In this document: positions 42,406 through 54,889 of the stretch, piece by piece
Layout of the letters: each line of letters begins with the position of its first letter
Numbering within the stretch: the first letter of the stretch is position 1
Source: Corynebacterium pseudotuberculosis
GTDB taxonomy: Bacteria; Actinomycetota; Actinomycetes; Mycobacteriales; Mycobacteriaceae
Reading direction: 5' to 3'
DNA: 64,000 bases
Assembly: GCF_002155265.1 (NCBI RefSeq)
Contig: NZ_CP021251.1
Coordinates: forward strand, 1,612,001 to 1,676,000
Program-made: the position numbers and the translations under genes
The notes under the pieces: generated by a model
Told to the model about the DNA's origin: nothing
Database searches by the model: none
What the model saw: only the letters and a program-made list of their open reading frames with translations

Positions 42406-42779
42406 GTAGTCCGTCCTTAAAATTGTGTAGTTCTTTGTTTGGGTTTCTGTGTTACTGAATCAAAGAAAGTCCAAGGGCCAAAGACTCTTAAACTTTTGTT
42501 ACTTCTTCCTACCTTAATAGCGATAATTAATCGGGAGGGCAATGAGTGTGAGTTATTTGGCAGAAGCAAGGAGAAAGTTGCCATCAAAGAAGAGCTTTTC
42601 CATGTTTCCCTCAGCCCCACAATCCACATAACTCCTAGACCGTCATCTCCACCTATGGGGTGTCGATGTGGGGAAAAAACGAATGGGGGCTAGACTTGTG
42701 GGGCTACACGCTTGCAGTATGAGAACTAGCGGGTGATGAGCACATCCTGTTTTGCACATATTTCTGTTGGAGGATTCCC
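42406..42779. promoter_or_regulatory. Divergent tkt/ctaB control region
   Basis: 374 bp without a convincing gene; the open frame at 42439-42693 lacks a ribosome-binding site and family features. TGTGA-GTTATT-TGGCA (42547-42562) matches only one half of a GlxR box. TAGACT near 42692 is a possible -10 toward ctaB. TTGGAGGA (42767-42774) is the ctaB ribosome-binding site. Confidence 0.4.
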
Positions 42780-43712
42780 TTGGAGAAGATCAAGGCCTAT
42801 ATCGCGCTGACAAAGCCAAGGGTCATTGAACTCCTGTTGGTTGCAACTATTCCGGCCATGCTCCAAGCGGATCGTGGTCACAGCAACATTGGGTTGATCT
42901 TACTTACTCTCCTGGGTGGCTGGATGGGAGCTGCGGCTGCCAACACCTTTAATATGGTTGCGGATTCGGACATCGATCAGAAAATGGGACGCACACGCGC
43001 ACGCCCGTTGGTCAAACACACTGTGAGCAATAAGAACGCTAGTATCTTCGCGTGGATCCTCACTATTACTAGCTTCTTGTGGCTCTGGCTGCTGTGTGAT
43101 TCTTTACTCGCAGGTTTGTTTGTGATGTTGACGATCTTCTTTTACATCTTTGTCTACACCAAACACCTTAAGCGCAAAACCCATCTCAATATTGTCTGGG
43201 GCGGCGCAGCGGGATGCATGCCAGTTGTTGTTGGGTGGGCCGTGATTACGGATAATGCACCAGCAGGAACCCCCGCGCAGTGGTGGCAAGCAATTGTCTT
43301 ATTCTTGATCATTTTCTTCTGGACGCCCCCGCATACGTGGGCGTTGGCTATGAAATACAAGGATGACTATGCAAGAGCGGGTGTTCCGATGCTTCCCGTG
43401 GTGAGAGAACCAGTCGAGGTGACACGCCAAATCGTGTGGTACACGTGGGCTACGGTGATCACAACGTTCCTTATCATTCCCGCCGCGGGTTGGATCTATG
43501 GGACCATAGTTGTGATCTCAGGAATCTGGTTCCTACTTATGGCGATCAGGTTGCACCAAGGCATTAAAGCTGGTGGTGAGGTCAAACCCCTCAAGCTCTT
43601 TATTCTTTCTAATAATTATTTGTCCATACTGTTTGTGGGCTTGTCGCTCGATGCAGTCTTAGGACTAGAAACCATTGGCCAGATGCTGGGATGGGTAACA
43701 ACCTTCTTCTAA
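42780..43712 (+). CDS. ctaB: Haem O synthase (protohaem IX farnesyltransferase)
   Basis: This 310-aa polytopic UbiA-family prenyltransferase farnesylates haem B to haem O for the aa3 oxidase. The Asp-rich motif [20 protein letters not shown] (about 59-78), the second loop with [16 protein letters not shown], and about eight or nine membrane segments are visible. The TTG start at 42780 has TTGGAGGA 5 nt upstream. It is convergent with ctaA, which performs the next step. Confidence 0.96.
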   Translation: MEKIKAYIALTKPRVIELLLVATIPAMLQADRGHSNIGLILLTLLGGWMGAAAANTFNMVADSDIDQKMGRTRARPLVKHTVSNKNASIFAWILTITSFLWLWLLCDSLLAGLFVMLTIFFYIFVYTKHLKRKTHLNIVWGGAAGCMPVVVGWAVITDNAPAGTPAQWWQAIVLFLIIFFWTPPHTWALAMKYKDDYARAGVPMLPVVREPVEVTRQIVWYTWATVITTFLIIPAAGWIYGTIVVISGIWFLLMAIRLHQGIKAGGEVKPLKLFILSNNYLSILFVGLSLDAVLGLETIGQMLGWVTTFF

Positions 43713-43770
43713 GAAGAGGGCGCATCCTATACCGCAGAGATTCCACGGGGATAATAAGCGTTTAATAAAA

Positions 43771-43818
43771 AAGGCGGGGTGTTAGAGACCAATACAATGG
43801 TCTCTAACACCCCGCCTT
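43771..43818. terminator. Bidirectional terminator between ctaB and ctaA
   Basis: A 21-bp perfect inverted repeat (43771-43791 and 43798-43818) has a 6-nt loop. A-runs precede it and pyrimidines follow. It sits between the convergent ctaB and ctaA genes. Confidence 0.95.
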
Positions 43819-43833
43819 CCTTGCTTTACTACG

Positions 43834-44829
43834 CTACTTGTTAAGTAGAGCCCGTCTACGATCACCGACCGGCGAGCCCGTGATGTAGTCTCCACCATTG
43901 ACGCGCTGAATACCCGAAGCCCATAGTAAAGAGCTATAAGCAACGACTACAGAGCACATGCCAATGTGGATTGGAACTGACCAGCGAGGCACTCCGAGAC
44001 GGTATTGGATCACTCCTATAGCGGCTTGGATAAGAATCATGAGAATAAGCATCCAGCTGAGCTTCTGAGAACGCCGTGGCGCTAGCTGAAGCATAAGCCC
44101 AGCTGCGAGTAACACCGTAGCTGCCAGGTAAACGTACATAGTCCAGGCATGAACATGCGCAATCCAGTCGATATCCACGTTAAGTCGACCTTCCATGCCC
44201 ACATTACTATCGCCAGAGTGCACGCCCGCTCCTGTAGTCATAGTTCCCGTTACAAGAACGAGCGTTAACAGTACCGCACCTAAAGCCGCAAGCCCACGAA
44301 GCAAACTCGGATATGTGCGTTCAGGGGTGCCGTCGTCAGGCTCTGCGATGCGTACATACAAAATAGCTGCGAGCCATACCAAGAGTACTGATGGGAGGAA
44401 ATGAACTGCGACTGCCCACCATTTAAGATCCAGGAGGACAGAAATACCACCGATAACGGCCTGCACGATAATGCCCAAACCTTGGACTAGGCCATGGATA
44501 ATGATCTCTTTTCGTCGGTGTGCAGAAACAATCGAGACAAAAAGGGAAACAGCAATGGCAACAAGAACAAACGTTAGAAGCCTATTGCCAAACTCAATGG
44601 CCTGATGTAGCCATGGGGCAGCCCCTTTAACTGGTACAAGCGAGCCAGGATGGCAGTTAGGCCAAGTATTACAACCTAATCCTGAGCCAGTAACTCGGAC
44701 AATCGAACCTGTTACTGTGATAGATCCTTGAGCTACAAGGAGTGCCATAGCTAACGCGCGTTGTGTAGAAATCTTTGGAGCGAGAGTACGGAACAATCCC
44801 GCATTGGCTGATTTGTCAACGGTAGTCAC
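43834..44829 (-). CDS. ctaA: Haem A synthase
   Basis: This 331-aa membrane enzyme oxidises haem O to haem A. RVTGSGLGCNTWPNCHPGSL carries the Cys pair, and HQAIEFGNRLL and HVHAW contain candidate haem-ligand His residues. Eight or so membrane helices are apparent. The GTG start at 44829 has no Shine-Dalgarno and lies 8 nt after TAGACT, so the mRNA may be leaderless. Confidence 0.95.
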   Translation of the reverse strand: MTTVDKSANAGLFRTLAPKISTQRALAMALLVAQGSITVTGSIVRVTGSGLGCNTWPNCHPGSLVPVKGAAPWLHQAIEFGNRLLTFVLVAIAVSLFVSIVSAHRRKEIIIHGLVQGLGIIVQAVIGGISVLLDLKWWAVAVHFLPSVLLVWLAAILYVRIAEPDDGTPERTYPSLLRGLAALGAVLLTLVLVTGTMTTGAGVHSGDSNVGMEGRLNVDIDWIAHVHAWTMYVYLAATVLLAAGLMLQLAPRRSQKLSWMLILMILIQAAIGVIQYRLGVPRWSVPIHIGMCSVVVAYSSLLWASGIQRVNGGDYITGSPVGDRRRALLNK

Positions 44830-44837
44830 GGCGTCAA

Positions 44838-44843
44838 AGTCTA
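44838..44843 (-). promoter_or_regulatory. -10 box of a possibly leaderless ctaA promoter
   Basis: TAGACT on the minus strand ends 8 nt before the ctaA GTG, with no ribosome-binding site between. The expected start point falls within 1-2 nt of the start codon. Confidence 0.45.
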
Positions 44844-44923
44844 CCGAGTGCGTAGGGATTAGGCGATTTTATCGGGATAACTTTAGCGTGTGATGTGCCA
44901 CCTTAGTGGTGTTATGGAAAACA

Positions 44924-45724
44924 CTATCCGGAAAATTTAAACCATCGGTTAGCCATCACTGAACCGAGCAATAACCAACCCAGCAAAATGACCACGTCTG
45001 CGGTCGGAAAAGAACCACCAAAACCCGAATAGAGACCATCAGACAAGGCTACAGACGGGATTAATTTTAACCACATTGTTGGTTCAGTGGAACCTTGAAA
45101 CAAAATATAAGAAGCCACCCCGACTAGTATCACCCAAATTAAGTTGGCCAGGCCTAGAACTAACTCGGAAGATAAGGTACCGCCCATCAGTAAACCGAGA
45201 GAAGTAAAAGCCGCTACACCTATAAAAAAGACTAGGAGTCCCATGAGTGCTCCGGATGTTGTAGTTGTCCATCCTAAAACAAGGGCGGCTATCCCAAGAA
45301 CCATTATCTGAATGAAACTAACTGAGAGCACACCTAGAACTTTGCCTGAAACAATGGTCCAGGCAGGAACACCGCTCGCGCCGGTTCGTTGAAGAGCTCC
45401 GTAACGACGATCAAATGCTAGGGAAATGGCTTGACCAGTAAAGCCTGAGCTCATGGAGGCGAGTGCAAGCATCATCGGAAACCCCTTATCTAGAGGGTTG
45501 GGATCGTCGAGAAGCGGCAGATATGCCAGTGCTAGGAGCATTCCCAGGGGGATGATAAAACTGAGCAGCTGTTGCTCTCCATGCCTTAGAAATAATTTAG
45601 CCTCGACAAACCCCTGTGATCTCACCATGCGTGCAATGCTGGCTCGTTGCGGATTGGGCGTGAAAGTACCAGAAGGGAAAAAATCAGCCGAAAATGTACT
45701 TTCTTGGTGGGAATGCGGTGCCAC
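44924..45724 (-). CDS. ABC-2 type exporter permease
   Basis: This 266-aa protein has a hydrophilic N-terminus (1-50) and six predicted transmembrane segments, fitting the ABC-2 permease fold. The DRRYGALQRTGASGVP loop resembles the family's coupling region. The GTG start is 1 nt beyond the stop of the ATPase gene, so the two form one transporter. The substrate is unknown. Its place next to mptB and ctaA is conserved in corynebacteria, but does not define the cargo. Confidence 0.88.
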   Translation of the reverse strand: MAPHSHQESTFSADFFPSGTFTPNPQRASIARMVRSQGFVEAKLFLRHGEQQLLSFIIPLGMLLALAYLPLLDDPNPLDKGFPMMLALASMSSGFTGQAISLAFDRRYGALQRTGASGVPAWTIVSGKVLGVLSVSFIQIMVLGIAALVLGWTTTTSGALMGLLVFFIGVAAFTSLGLLMGGTLSSELVLGLANLIWVILVGVASYILFQGSTEPTMWLKLIPSVALSDGLYSGFGGSFPTADVVILLGWLLLGSVMANRWFKFSG

Positions 45725-45725
45725 G

Positions 45726-46682
45726 TTAACTCCTCAGCTCACGGCCGGTTAAGTCTAAAAATATGTCCTCAAGGCTTTTTGTCTTGGTTTCCCAAGACGT
45801 AATAAGAACGTTCTCTTGTGCAGCGGTTGTAGAGAGTCTAGCCAAGATATCGGGGGATAGCTCGCCTGTAATGCCATAATGAAGCGGTTTAATTTCTCGT
45901 ACTGCAATGCCTTCGAGGAATCCGCTGCTAAGTGGGAGCGCAGTTGACGTAGAAAAGACTGCTGAGGTTCCGCTCTTTTTACTTGCACGGAGTTCCTCGG
46001 TGGTTCCCTCTGCGATTAATCGTCCTTGATCTATAATTGCAACTCGATCTGCTAGGGCTTGTGCCTCATCCATGAGATGTGTAGTGAGGATGACCGTGAC
46101 GCCGTCCGCCTTGAGGGAGCGTATGAGTTTCCACACGACAAGGCGCGATTGAGCATCCATTCCTGCGGTTGGCTCGTCGAGAAAAACGAGTTGTGGTCTG
46201 CCAACTAAAGCAAGAGCCAGGGATAAACGTTGCTTTTGTCCTCCAGAGAGGCGCCGATATGTTGTAGTGCGATGTGAATCCAAGCCGAGTACTTGGAGCA
46301 GCCAATCTGTGTCAAGAGGATCTTTGCTGTAGGAAGCAGTGAGGTTGAGCATTTCCTGCACACGAATGCCGGAGTAGGAGCCGCCTCCTTGCAGCATTAT
46401 TCCAACTTTTTGGCGTACCGCATCTGGATGTTTTGTGGGGTCGATGCCAAGTACGCGAATAGTGCCCGAAGTGGGTTTTTGAAAGCCTTCGCACATCTCG
46501 ATGGTGGTTGTTTTGCCAGCACCATTGGGGCCTAAGAAAGCTAGGACCTGGCCCGAATAAGCCCGGAGACTTAAACCTGCAACGGCCTCCTTCGTACCAA
46601 AACGCTTGACCACATGAGTTAACTCAAGGACAGGTATAGGAGACGTAGTTGGCTCGGAAGGAGTCGAGTTGAACGTAGTCAC
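45726..46682 (-). CDS. ABC-2 exporter ATP-binding protein
   Basis: This 318-aa ATPase has Walker A GPNGAGKTTT (about 52-61), the signature LSGGQKQRLSLALAL, Walker B LVFLDEPTAGMD and the H-loop LTTHLMDEA. The C-terminal ~90 residues form the drug-exporter-type extension. The GTG start at 46682 is 18 nt after mptB; the permease follows immediately. Function as an exporter is by family; the substrate is not known. Confidence 0.92.
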   Translation of the reverse strand: MTTFNSTPSEPTTSPIPVLELTHVVKRFGTKEAVAGLSLRAYSGQVLAFLGPNGAGKTTTIEMCEGFQKPTSGTIRVLGIDPTKHPDAVRQKVGIMLQGGGSYSGIRVQEMLNLTASYSKDPLDTDWLLQVLGLDSHRTTTYRRLSGGQKQRLSLALALVGRPQLVFLDEPTAGMDAQSRLVVWKLIRSLKADGVTVILTTHLMDEAQALADRVAIIDQGRLIAEGTTEELRASKKSGTSAVFSTSTALPLSSGFLEGIAVREIKPLHYGITGELSPDILARLSTTAAQENVLITSWETKTKSLEDIFLDLTGRELRS

Positions 46683-46700
46683 ACTAGAAAGTGTAAAACA

Positions 46701-48539
46701 TCAACGCCGGGCGCGTTTAAACGACCACCACAAGAGGAATAAAAGAATGATCAATCCAAGTGCTGAGGTGAAGTAAATCGAAAGTACGGTACTGGGAGGC
46801 AAGGAAAGGCCTCGTGGGAGAACAAAGAAAGAAAGCAATGCTGAATATAAGGTGACTCCCCTGCGGAAGAACGTTCTATTAGCCCATGCCGATAGCGGAA
46901 AAATCGCCCATAGCATGTACCAAGGATGAACCACTGGAAAGAAAACAACTAAAACAAAAGTTGCAACCCCAAGGCCTCCGATTGCAGGTATGCGTCCCCA
47001 GTAGGTTGCGAGCAGCATTCTGATCATAAAGATTCCTGCTAACAAGACTCCGCAGCCGCGAGTTATTTGCAGCATGGCTTCCGTCTGGTCTCCTAGTCCA
47101 AGTAGTATGCCAAACCACCCAGCAGCAACGCCGACAGCGGTGGACAGAGACATCCAACTGCGAATTGCTACGGCGCCTCCCTGTGCATGGATCCATCCAA
47201 GTCCTATACCTGAAATAAACGTCACGGCAAGTATGGAGAACACTAGAAAGATAATTTGGATGCCTATGGCACATGCTAGGGAAAAACCATGGCTGCGCTC
47301 ACGGAATCTAAAAGAGCGTGCTATAGCCATGCCGGTGAAACCGAGGCCGATAAAACCAGTTACTTTCACCATTCCGGCGCATGAAATTAGCAGTCCGGAA
47401 GCCCCGAGGTAGAGCGCTGCATGCCCGAATAGTCCCACGCGTAAGTAGTTGCAACCTCGTAGCCCAAGTTCAAAACCTGCCAAAAGAAGGCCTAAAAGTA
47501 TGGCTTCATTATGAATGCCACCTACTAGATGCAAGATGATGAGAGGGTTAAGTATTCCCAGCCATAGGGCTGCTTGAGGCGTTAATTTGCAACGGATTGC
47601 TAGTCGGGAGATCGCCCAACCAGCAAGGGCAATGCCAGCGATAGAAAGGGTTCGGTGTAGGAACACCCCCCAGGCAATGCTATCTCCAGTTATTCGGCTA
47701 ATCAGAGACGCTAGGCCTAGTGCAACGGGGCCGTATGGGGAGGGGGAATGCGCCCAGATAAAGGGGACACTGCGCGCCAAAGTGTGATCGGTCCCTAAGA
47801 GATCTATGGGTCCTGCAGAATAAGGATCGAGACCCATTCGGACTATCGCGCCATTGGCTAGATAGGAATAAATGTCTTGGGTGAACATGGGGGCGCTGAG
47901 CAGGATAGGGAGACTCCATGCCGCAAAAGTCCTCCAGAGCAAGGACGTGCTTACCACGCGCCGATCGTCGTTTTTGCTGGGGCGTCGGTTTCTGGAAGGG
48001 AGGGCGCCTGTAAAAGGTGCTATGAGAAGCCAGGAGATTACCAGAAGCGCTACTCCGATGAAGCATACAATCATTGAGCTTTGAAGCATTCGAGCCATGA
48101 TTGATCCACCGATAAAACTGGTGTACGGGTTGTTGACCACGGGAAGCGCACCCGCGCCGAGCGCTCCGAAACCTAATAAAAGAGCACCTAGTGTCCCCAT
48201 CCACCTGAACATTGCAAAGCGGCGCAATTCTGCAAAAGTTAAATCCGAAGCAGCGCGTTCTCGCGGAAAACTCACCGATTTGTTTTCCATCTTGCGCTTT
48301 AGCGGTGCTGCTGGATCTAAAAGGTCGGCACCTGTGACGGCGTTGATAAGCGCAGATCCACCTTGATATGGATGATGTTCACCCAGGGTAGGGACTTTTG
48401 AGCCATCTTTTAGCTCTGTGCTGTACGGCGCCGCATCATTCGCGGTTATGTGAAGCTCGGCAGAGCGCGAACCGGGTAAGCCTAAAGAGGGCAACTCATC
48501 ACGTAGGGACTGCCAAAATTTATGGGGATTGAACTTCAC
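46701..48539 (-). CDS. mptB: MptB-like alpha-(1->6)-mannopyranosyltransferase
   Basis: This 612-aa GT-C polyprenyl-phosphomannose-dependent mannosyltransferase belongs to the MptB family, which starts the alpha-1,6-mannan core of lipomannan and lipoarabinomannan. The first ~110 residues are cytosolic and variable; about 13 membrane segments follow. FTQDIYSYLANGAIVRMGLDPY carries the Asp of the extracytoplasmic loop (positions about 220-241). The GTG start lacks a Shine-Dalgarno but lies 7 nt after a TAGTAT -10. It is divergent from sufR. Family assignment rests on motif and neighbourhood. Confidence 0.85.
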   Translation of the reverse strand: MKFNPHKFWQSLRDELPSLGLPGSRSAELHITANDAAPYSTELKDGSKVPTLGEHHPYQGGSALINAVTGADLLDPAAPLKRKMENKSVSFPRERAASDLTFAELRRFAMFRWMGTLGALLLGFGALGAGALPVVNNPYTSFIGGSIMARMLQSSMIVCFIGVALLVISWLLIAPFTGALPSRNRRPSKNDDRRVVSTSLLWRTFAAWSLPILLSAPMFTQDIYSYLANGAIVRMGLDPYSAGPIDLLGTDHTLARSVPFIWAHSPSPYGPVALGLASLISRITGDSIAWGVFLHRTLSIAGIALAGWAISRLAIRCKLTPQAALWLGILNPLIILHLVGGIHNEAILLGLLLAGFELGLRGCNYLRVGLFGHAALYLGASGLLISCAGMVKVTGFIGLGFTGMAIARSFRFRERSHGFSLACAIGIQIIFLVFSILAVTFISGIGLGWIHAQGGAVAIRSWMSLSTAVGVAAGWFGILLGLGDQTEAMLQITRGCGVLLAGIFMIRMLLATYWGRIPAIGGLGVATFVLVVFFPVVHPWYMLWAIFPLSAWANRTFFRRGVTLYSALLSFFVLPRGLSLPPSTVLSIYFTSALGLIILLFLLWWSFKRARR

Positions 48540-48546
48540 AGCGTAA

Positions 48547-48552
48547 ATACTA
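48547..48552 (-). promoter_or_regulatory. -10 box of a probably leaderless mptB promoter
   Basis: TAGTAT (minus strand) is followed after 7 nt by the GTG of mptB, with no ribosome-binding site. The expected start point coincides with the start codon. Confidence 0.55.
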
Positions 48553-48719
48553 GCGGTAGAACTTTTGTGAGGGCTGGCAATAAAAGGCGAGTTTAAGGAA
48601 TCCGTTCATTGGTGGGGATGAAGAATTATTAGTCGGCTTTTAAGCGTTGGTTATCGTTCTGACGTCTATGAAAAGTTTTAACTGATAAATCTAAAGATGA
48701 TAGCAAGAGCACCAAAGGT

Positions 48720-48739
48720 TGGTTAGGGTGTGCTAACCA
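48720..48739. promoter_or_regulatory. Inverted repeat in the mptB-sufR intergenic region, candidate SufR operator
   Basis: TGGTTAG (48720-48726) and CTAACCA (48733-48739) flank a 6-nt spacer. The dyad lies about 23 bp upstream of a possible sufR -35 (TTGCTG, 48762-48767). Autoregulation by SufR at a dyad upstream of its own operon is known in cyanobacteria and mycobacteria, but with different sequences. Assignment here is inference. Confidence 0.5.
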
Positions 48740-48797
48740 GCGCTTTTATGGTGTGTCCATGTTGCTGGAATGAATACCGACATATTAATGTTGCTAA

Positions 48798-49649
48798 ATG
48801 GTGTCCGAGGATAACGTCTCTGGAAGATGTTTATCCGAAGAAACTTTTGGAATGGAAGAAGGTGACACAAGGACTATGAGAACCACACCAACCACGCAGG
48901 ATTTACCGGATTCTCGTGGCGGAACCTCACAAAAAGTAGTGCGTTCTGTCGTGGAAACCCGAAGTACCGACGGGGAGACCCGTCGCCAGATCATGCTGGT
49001 TATGCTCAAGTCTGGCCCTGTCACCGCGACTCAACTAGGAGAAGCTCTCGGGCTTTCTGCAACAGGCATTCGACGCCACGTCGATATTTTGGTTGAGGAA
49101 GGCCTTGCTGAAGTATCTCAGCCTAGAAAAGTGACCGGTGATAAAACTCGTGGACGTCCGGCGAAAAGCTTCAGGCTTACTGCGGCCGGACGCGGGCAGT
49201 TCGGGCATGATTATGACTCTTTGGCTGCTCAGGCATTAGCCACATTGAGGGAAACTGGTGGCGAAGCCGCAGTAAAAGAATTTGCACGTAAACGCGTTGC
49301 CGCAATCGTTGAAGGGATTGAAATTCCAGCAACGGAAGATGCGAACTCCTTGGAAAAAACTGCATCTGCTTTGGTGAAAGCATTTTCTGAGAGTGGATAC
49401 GCCGCAACATTGACCAATGCCGCAAATGGTGTCCAAATATGCCAACATCATTGTCCCATTGCTGGTGTCGCCGCAGAGTTCCCAGAGCTCTGCGAGGCCG
49501 AACATGAGGCTATTGCAATGTTGCTTGGGCATCACGTCCAACCGCTAGCTTCTATCGCTGAAGGTCATGACATATGCACGACCAACATTCCGATAACTCC
49601 AATTCTGACCCCCACAACTAAGACTCCAAATGAAAGGAGTGGTTCATGA
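48798..49649 (+). CDS. sufR: SufR, Fe-S cluster-sensing repressor of the suf operon
   Basis: This protein is a 283-aa regulator with an N-terminal winged helix-turn-helix (about 61-115, ending in RGRPAKSF) and a C-terminal Cys set Cys215, Cys219, Cys232 and Cys260, suited to Fe-S ligation. It should repress sufBDCSU when clusters are plentiful. The ATG at 48798 fits a leaderless start (TTAATG -10 just upstream). ATG 48876 (257 aa, AAGGA nearby) is an alternative that removes a poorly conserved leader. The stop overlaps sufB by four bases. Confidence 0.9.
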   Translation: MVSEDNVSGRCLSEETFGMEEGDTRTMRTTPTTQDLPDSRGGTSQKVVRSVVETRSTDGETRRQIMLVMLKSGPVTATQLGEALGLSATGIRRHVDILVEEGLAEVSQPRKVTGDKTRGRPAKSFRLTAAGRGQFGHDYDSLAAQALATLRETGGEAAVKEFARKRVAAIVEGIEIPATEDANSLEKTASALVKAFSESGYAATLTNAANGVQICQHHCPIAGVAAEFPELCEAEHEAIAMLLGHHVQPLASIAEGHDICTTNIPITPILTPTTKTPNERSGS

Positions 49650-51100
49650 CTCAGGCGACGCCGAAGACACCGAACCTTGGTGTAACTGCACCTTCGACTG
49701 ACGATGAGATCATCGAGTCCATGGGCCCATACAACTACGGCTGGCACGATTCTGATGAAGCAGGCCAGAATGCTCGACGTGGTTTGGATGAGGACGTTGT
49801 TCGCCACATTTCTGCTCAAAAGAACGAGCCAGAATGGATGCTAGAACAGCGCTTGAAGGCACTGAACACCTTTGAGAAAAAGCCCATGCCGACATGGGGA
49901 CCAGACCTTTCCTTTATCAATTTCGACGACTTTAAATACTATGTAAGGTCAACGGAAAAACAAGCGACAACGTGGGACGATCTTCCAGAAGACATCAAAA
50001 ATACCTACGATAAGCTAGGCATCCCAGAAGCAGAAAAACAGCGTCTTGTTGCTGGTGTCGCAGCTCAGTATGAGTCTGAGGTTGTTTATCACCAGATCCG
50101 AGAGGACCTCGAGGAACAAGGCGTTATTTTCCTTGATACAGATACTGCCCTGCGTGAGCACCCGGAATTGTTCCGTGAATATTTTGGAACTGTGGTTCCT
50201 GCCGGAGACAATAAGTTCTCTGCGCTTAACTCCGCAGTATGGTCTGGCGGTTCTTTTGTCTATGTTCCCAAGGGCGTCCACGTAGAAATTCCGCTCCAGG
50301 CTTACTTCCGTATTAACACGGAGAACATGGGCCAGTTTGAACGCACTTTAATTATTGTTGATGAAGGCGCGTATGTGCACTACGTCGAGGGATGTACCGC
50401 ACCGATCTACCAATCTGATTCCCTGCATTCTGCGGTTGTGGAGATCATTGTTAAAAAGAATGCTCGCTGTCGTTATACCACCATTCAGAACTGGTCAAAT
50501 AACGTTTTGAATCTGGTGACTCAGCGTTCCAAAGTCGAAGAAGGCGCGACTATGGAATGGGTTGACGGCAATATCGGTTCCAAGATCACCATGAAGTACC
50601 CGGCTGTATGGATGGTTGGTCCGCACGCTAAGGGCGAAGTTCTCTCTGCAGCGTTTGCAGGCGAGGGGCAGATTCAGGACACCGGAGCGAAAATGCAGCA
50701 CATGGCTCCTTATACCTCATCAAATATTGTTTCCAAATCTGTTGCTCGTTCTGGCGGACGGGCTGCTTATCGAGGCTTGGTACGCGTCTCCGCTAACGCA
50801 CACCATTCAGTTTCCAACGTTGAGTGCGATGCATTATTGGTGGATAACATCTCCCGGTCGGATACGTACCCGTATAACGACATACGTAATGATCATGTTT
50901 CTCTTGGCCACGAGGCCACCGTCTCCCAGGTCTCAGAGAAACAGCTGTTTTATCTACAATCGCGTGGTATCGCAGAGGACGAGGCCATGGCGATGATTGT
51001 CCGTGGATTTGTTGAGCCAATCGCTAAAGAACTTCCTATGGAGTACGCGCTGGAGCTTAACCGACTGATCGAATTGCAGATGGAAGGGTCGGTGGGTTAA
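49646..51100 (+). CDS. sufB: Fe-S cluster assembly scaffold SufB
   Basis: This 484-aa beta-helix scaffold forms SufBC2D and receives sulfur for cluster building. The [15 protein letters not shown] strand, [19 protein letters not shown] and the C-terminal [21 protein letters not shown] are characteristic, with the conserved Cys in EGCTAP and ECDALLVD. There is no intein, unlike some mycobacterial SufB. It is coupled to sufR by an ATGA overlap. Confidence 0.96.
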   Translation: MTQATPKTPNLGVTAPSTDDEIIESMGPYNYGWHDSDEAGQNARRGLDEDVVRHISAQKNEPEWMLEQRLKALNTFEKKPMPTWGPDLSFINFDDFKYYVRSTEKQATTWDDLPEDIKNTYDKLGIPEAEKQRLVAGVAAQYESEVVYHQIREDLEEQGVIFLDTDTALREHPELFREYFGTVVPAGDNKFSALNSAVWSGGSFVYVPKGVHVEIPLQAYFRINTENMGQFERTLIIVDEGAYVHYVEGCTAPIYQSDSLHSAVVEIIVKKNARCRYTTIQNWSNNVLNLVTQRSKVEEGATMEWVDGNIGSKITMKYPAVWMVGPHAKGEVLSAAFAGEGQIQDTGAKMQHMAPYTSSNIVSKSVARSGGRAAYRGLVRVSANAHHSVSNVECDALLVDNISRSDTYPYNDIRNDHVSLGHEATVSQVSEKQLFYLQSRGIAEDEAMAMIVRGFVEPIAKELPMEYALELNRLIELQMEGSVG

Positions 51101-51105
51101 CTCCG

Positions 51106-52287
51106 ATGTCTCAGGTACAACAACAGTCCCGCGGTACTGTGCACAACAACAAAGGTGATTTATTTTCTTCCTTTGACGTTAATGATTTTGACGTGCCACG
51201 TGGCAAAGATGAAGTATGGCGTTTTATTTCGCTCCGGCGCCTACGCGGGCTTCACGACGGCACATTTGCTCCGGCAACCACCCCCAACGTAAATATCACC
51301 CTCCCAGAGGGGATTCAGGGAATCACTCATGAGCTGGTGGAAAAGACTGATGCTAGGGTTGGCCGCACGGGGGCTCCCATTGACCGTGTCGGTGCTCAAG
51401 CCTTCACGTCAACGGAAAAGGCCAATGTCTTGACTGTCTCTGCAAATACTCTGGTAGAAGAACCAATTCGCATTGAGGTACAAGGCAAAGGTGACCAAAA
51501 AACCTCTTTTGGGCATCTGGTTGTGGAAGTTGGCACGAATGCTGAAGTTCTTCTTGACCTTCGTTACACAGGCTCCGGCACGCACGCAGATAACGTTGAA
51601 TTCCTTGTAGGCGAGGGAGCTCGCTTAACGGTTATTGTTGACGCTTCCTGGAACGATGATGCTGTTCATCTTTCAGGGCATCAGGCAGTGCTTGGACGCG
51701 ACTCTGTTTTCCGCCATAACGTTGCCGTCTTCGGCGGAGAAGTCGTACGGCTTGTTCCCCGTGTCCGTTTTACAGAACCAGGTGCAGATGCTGAGATGCT
51801 CGGCGTGTACTTTGCCGATGACGGACAATACTTTGAGCAGCGATTGCTGGTAGACCATGCCGTTCCTCATTGCCGTTCTAATGTTCTTTATAAAGGAGCG
51901 ATCCAGGGCGACAAGAATTCCAAGCTTCCCGACGCACATGCCACATGGGTGGGAGACGTTCTGATCCGTGCTGGTGCACAAGGCACGGATACTTATGAAG
52001 CCAACCGAAATCTAGTCCTTACTGACGGCGCTCGGGCAGACGCGATCCCTAACCTGGAAATTGAAACCGGGGAAATCGCAGGAGCCGGACATGCTGCTAC
52101 CGTGGGTCGTTTTGACGACGAGCAGGAATTTTATTTACGTTCGCGCGGGATCCCAGAAGATGAAGCTCGCCGACTTATTGTCCGTGGTTTCTTCTCTGAA
52201 GTCATCGGAAGAATTCCAGTGGAGTCGGTTTGCAACGATCTAGAAGAACGCATCACCGACGAGCTCAACACCCTTCAGCAGCGTTAA
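51106..52287 (+). CDS. sufD: Fe-S cluster assembly protein SufD
   Basis: This 393-aa paralogue of SufB is the other half of the scaffold. DEVWRFISLRRL near the N-terminus, HCRSNVLYKGAIQGDKNSKL and FYLRSRGIPEDEARRLIVRGFF match SufD. The ATG at 51106 is 5 nt after sufB. A 111-bp gap with a GC-rich hairpin precedes sufC. Confidence 0.95.
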   Translation: MSQVQQQSRGTVHNNKGDLFSSFDVNDFDVPRGKDEVWRFISLRRLRGLHDGTFAPATTPNVNITLPEGIQGITHELVEKTDARVGRTGAPIDRVGAQAFTSTEKANVLTVSANTLVEEPIRIEVQGKGDQKTSFGHLVVEVGTNAEVLLDLRYTGSGTHADNVEFLVGEGARLTVIVDASWNDDAVHLSGHQAVLGRDSVFRHNVAVFGGEVVRLVPRVRFTEPGADAEMLGVYFADDGQYFEQRLLVDHAVPHCRSNVLYKGAIQGDKNSKLPDAHATWVGDVLIRAGAQGTDTYEANRNLVLTDGARADAIPNLEIETGEIAGAGHAATVGRFDDEQEFYLRSRGIPEDEARRLIVRGFFSEVIGRIPVESVCNDLEERITDELNTLQQR

Positions 52288-52306
52288 CATTCACGATGAC
52301 CACAGG

Positions 52307-52341
52307 GGACAGGGCAACGTCGATAAGCCTGCCCCGGGTCC
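52307..52341 (+). other. Hairpin between sufD and sufC
   Basis: GGAC-A-GGGCA (52307-52316) pairs with TGCCC-CGG-GTCC (52330-52341), followed by TCTTGT. It could be a partial terminator or mRNA processing site setting SufBD to SufC ratio. Confidence 0.4.
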
Positions 52342-52398
52342 TCTTGTAAAACGTTAAAGATTGCTCCCAAAACACGAAGCGAAAAGAGAACAAACCCA

Positions 52399-54885
<2,487 letters not shown>

Positions 54886-54889
<4 letters not shown>

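Noticed and set aside
42439..42693. 84-aa open frame in the tkt/ctaB region
   Set aside because: No ribosome-binding site, no family resemblance, and it spans the presumed promoters.
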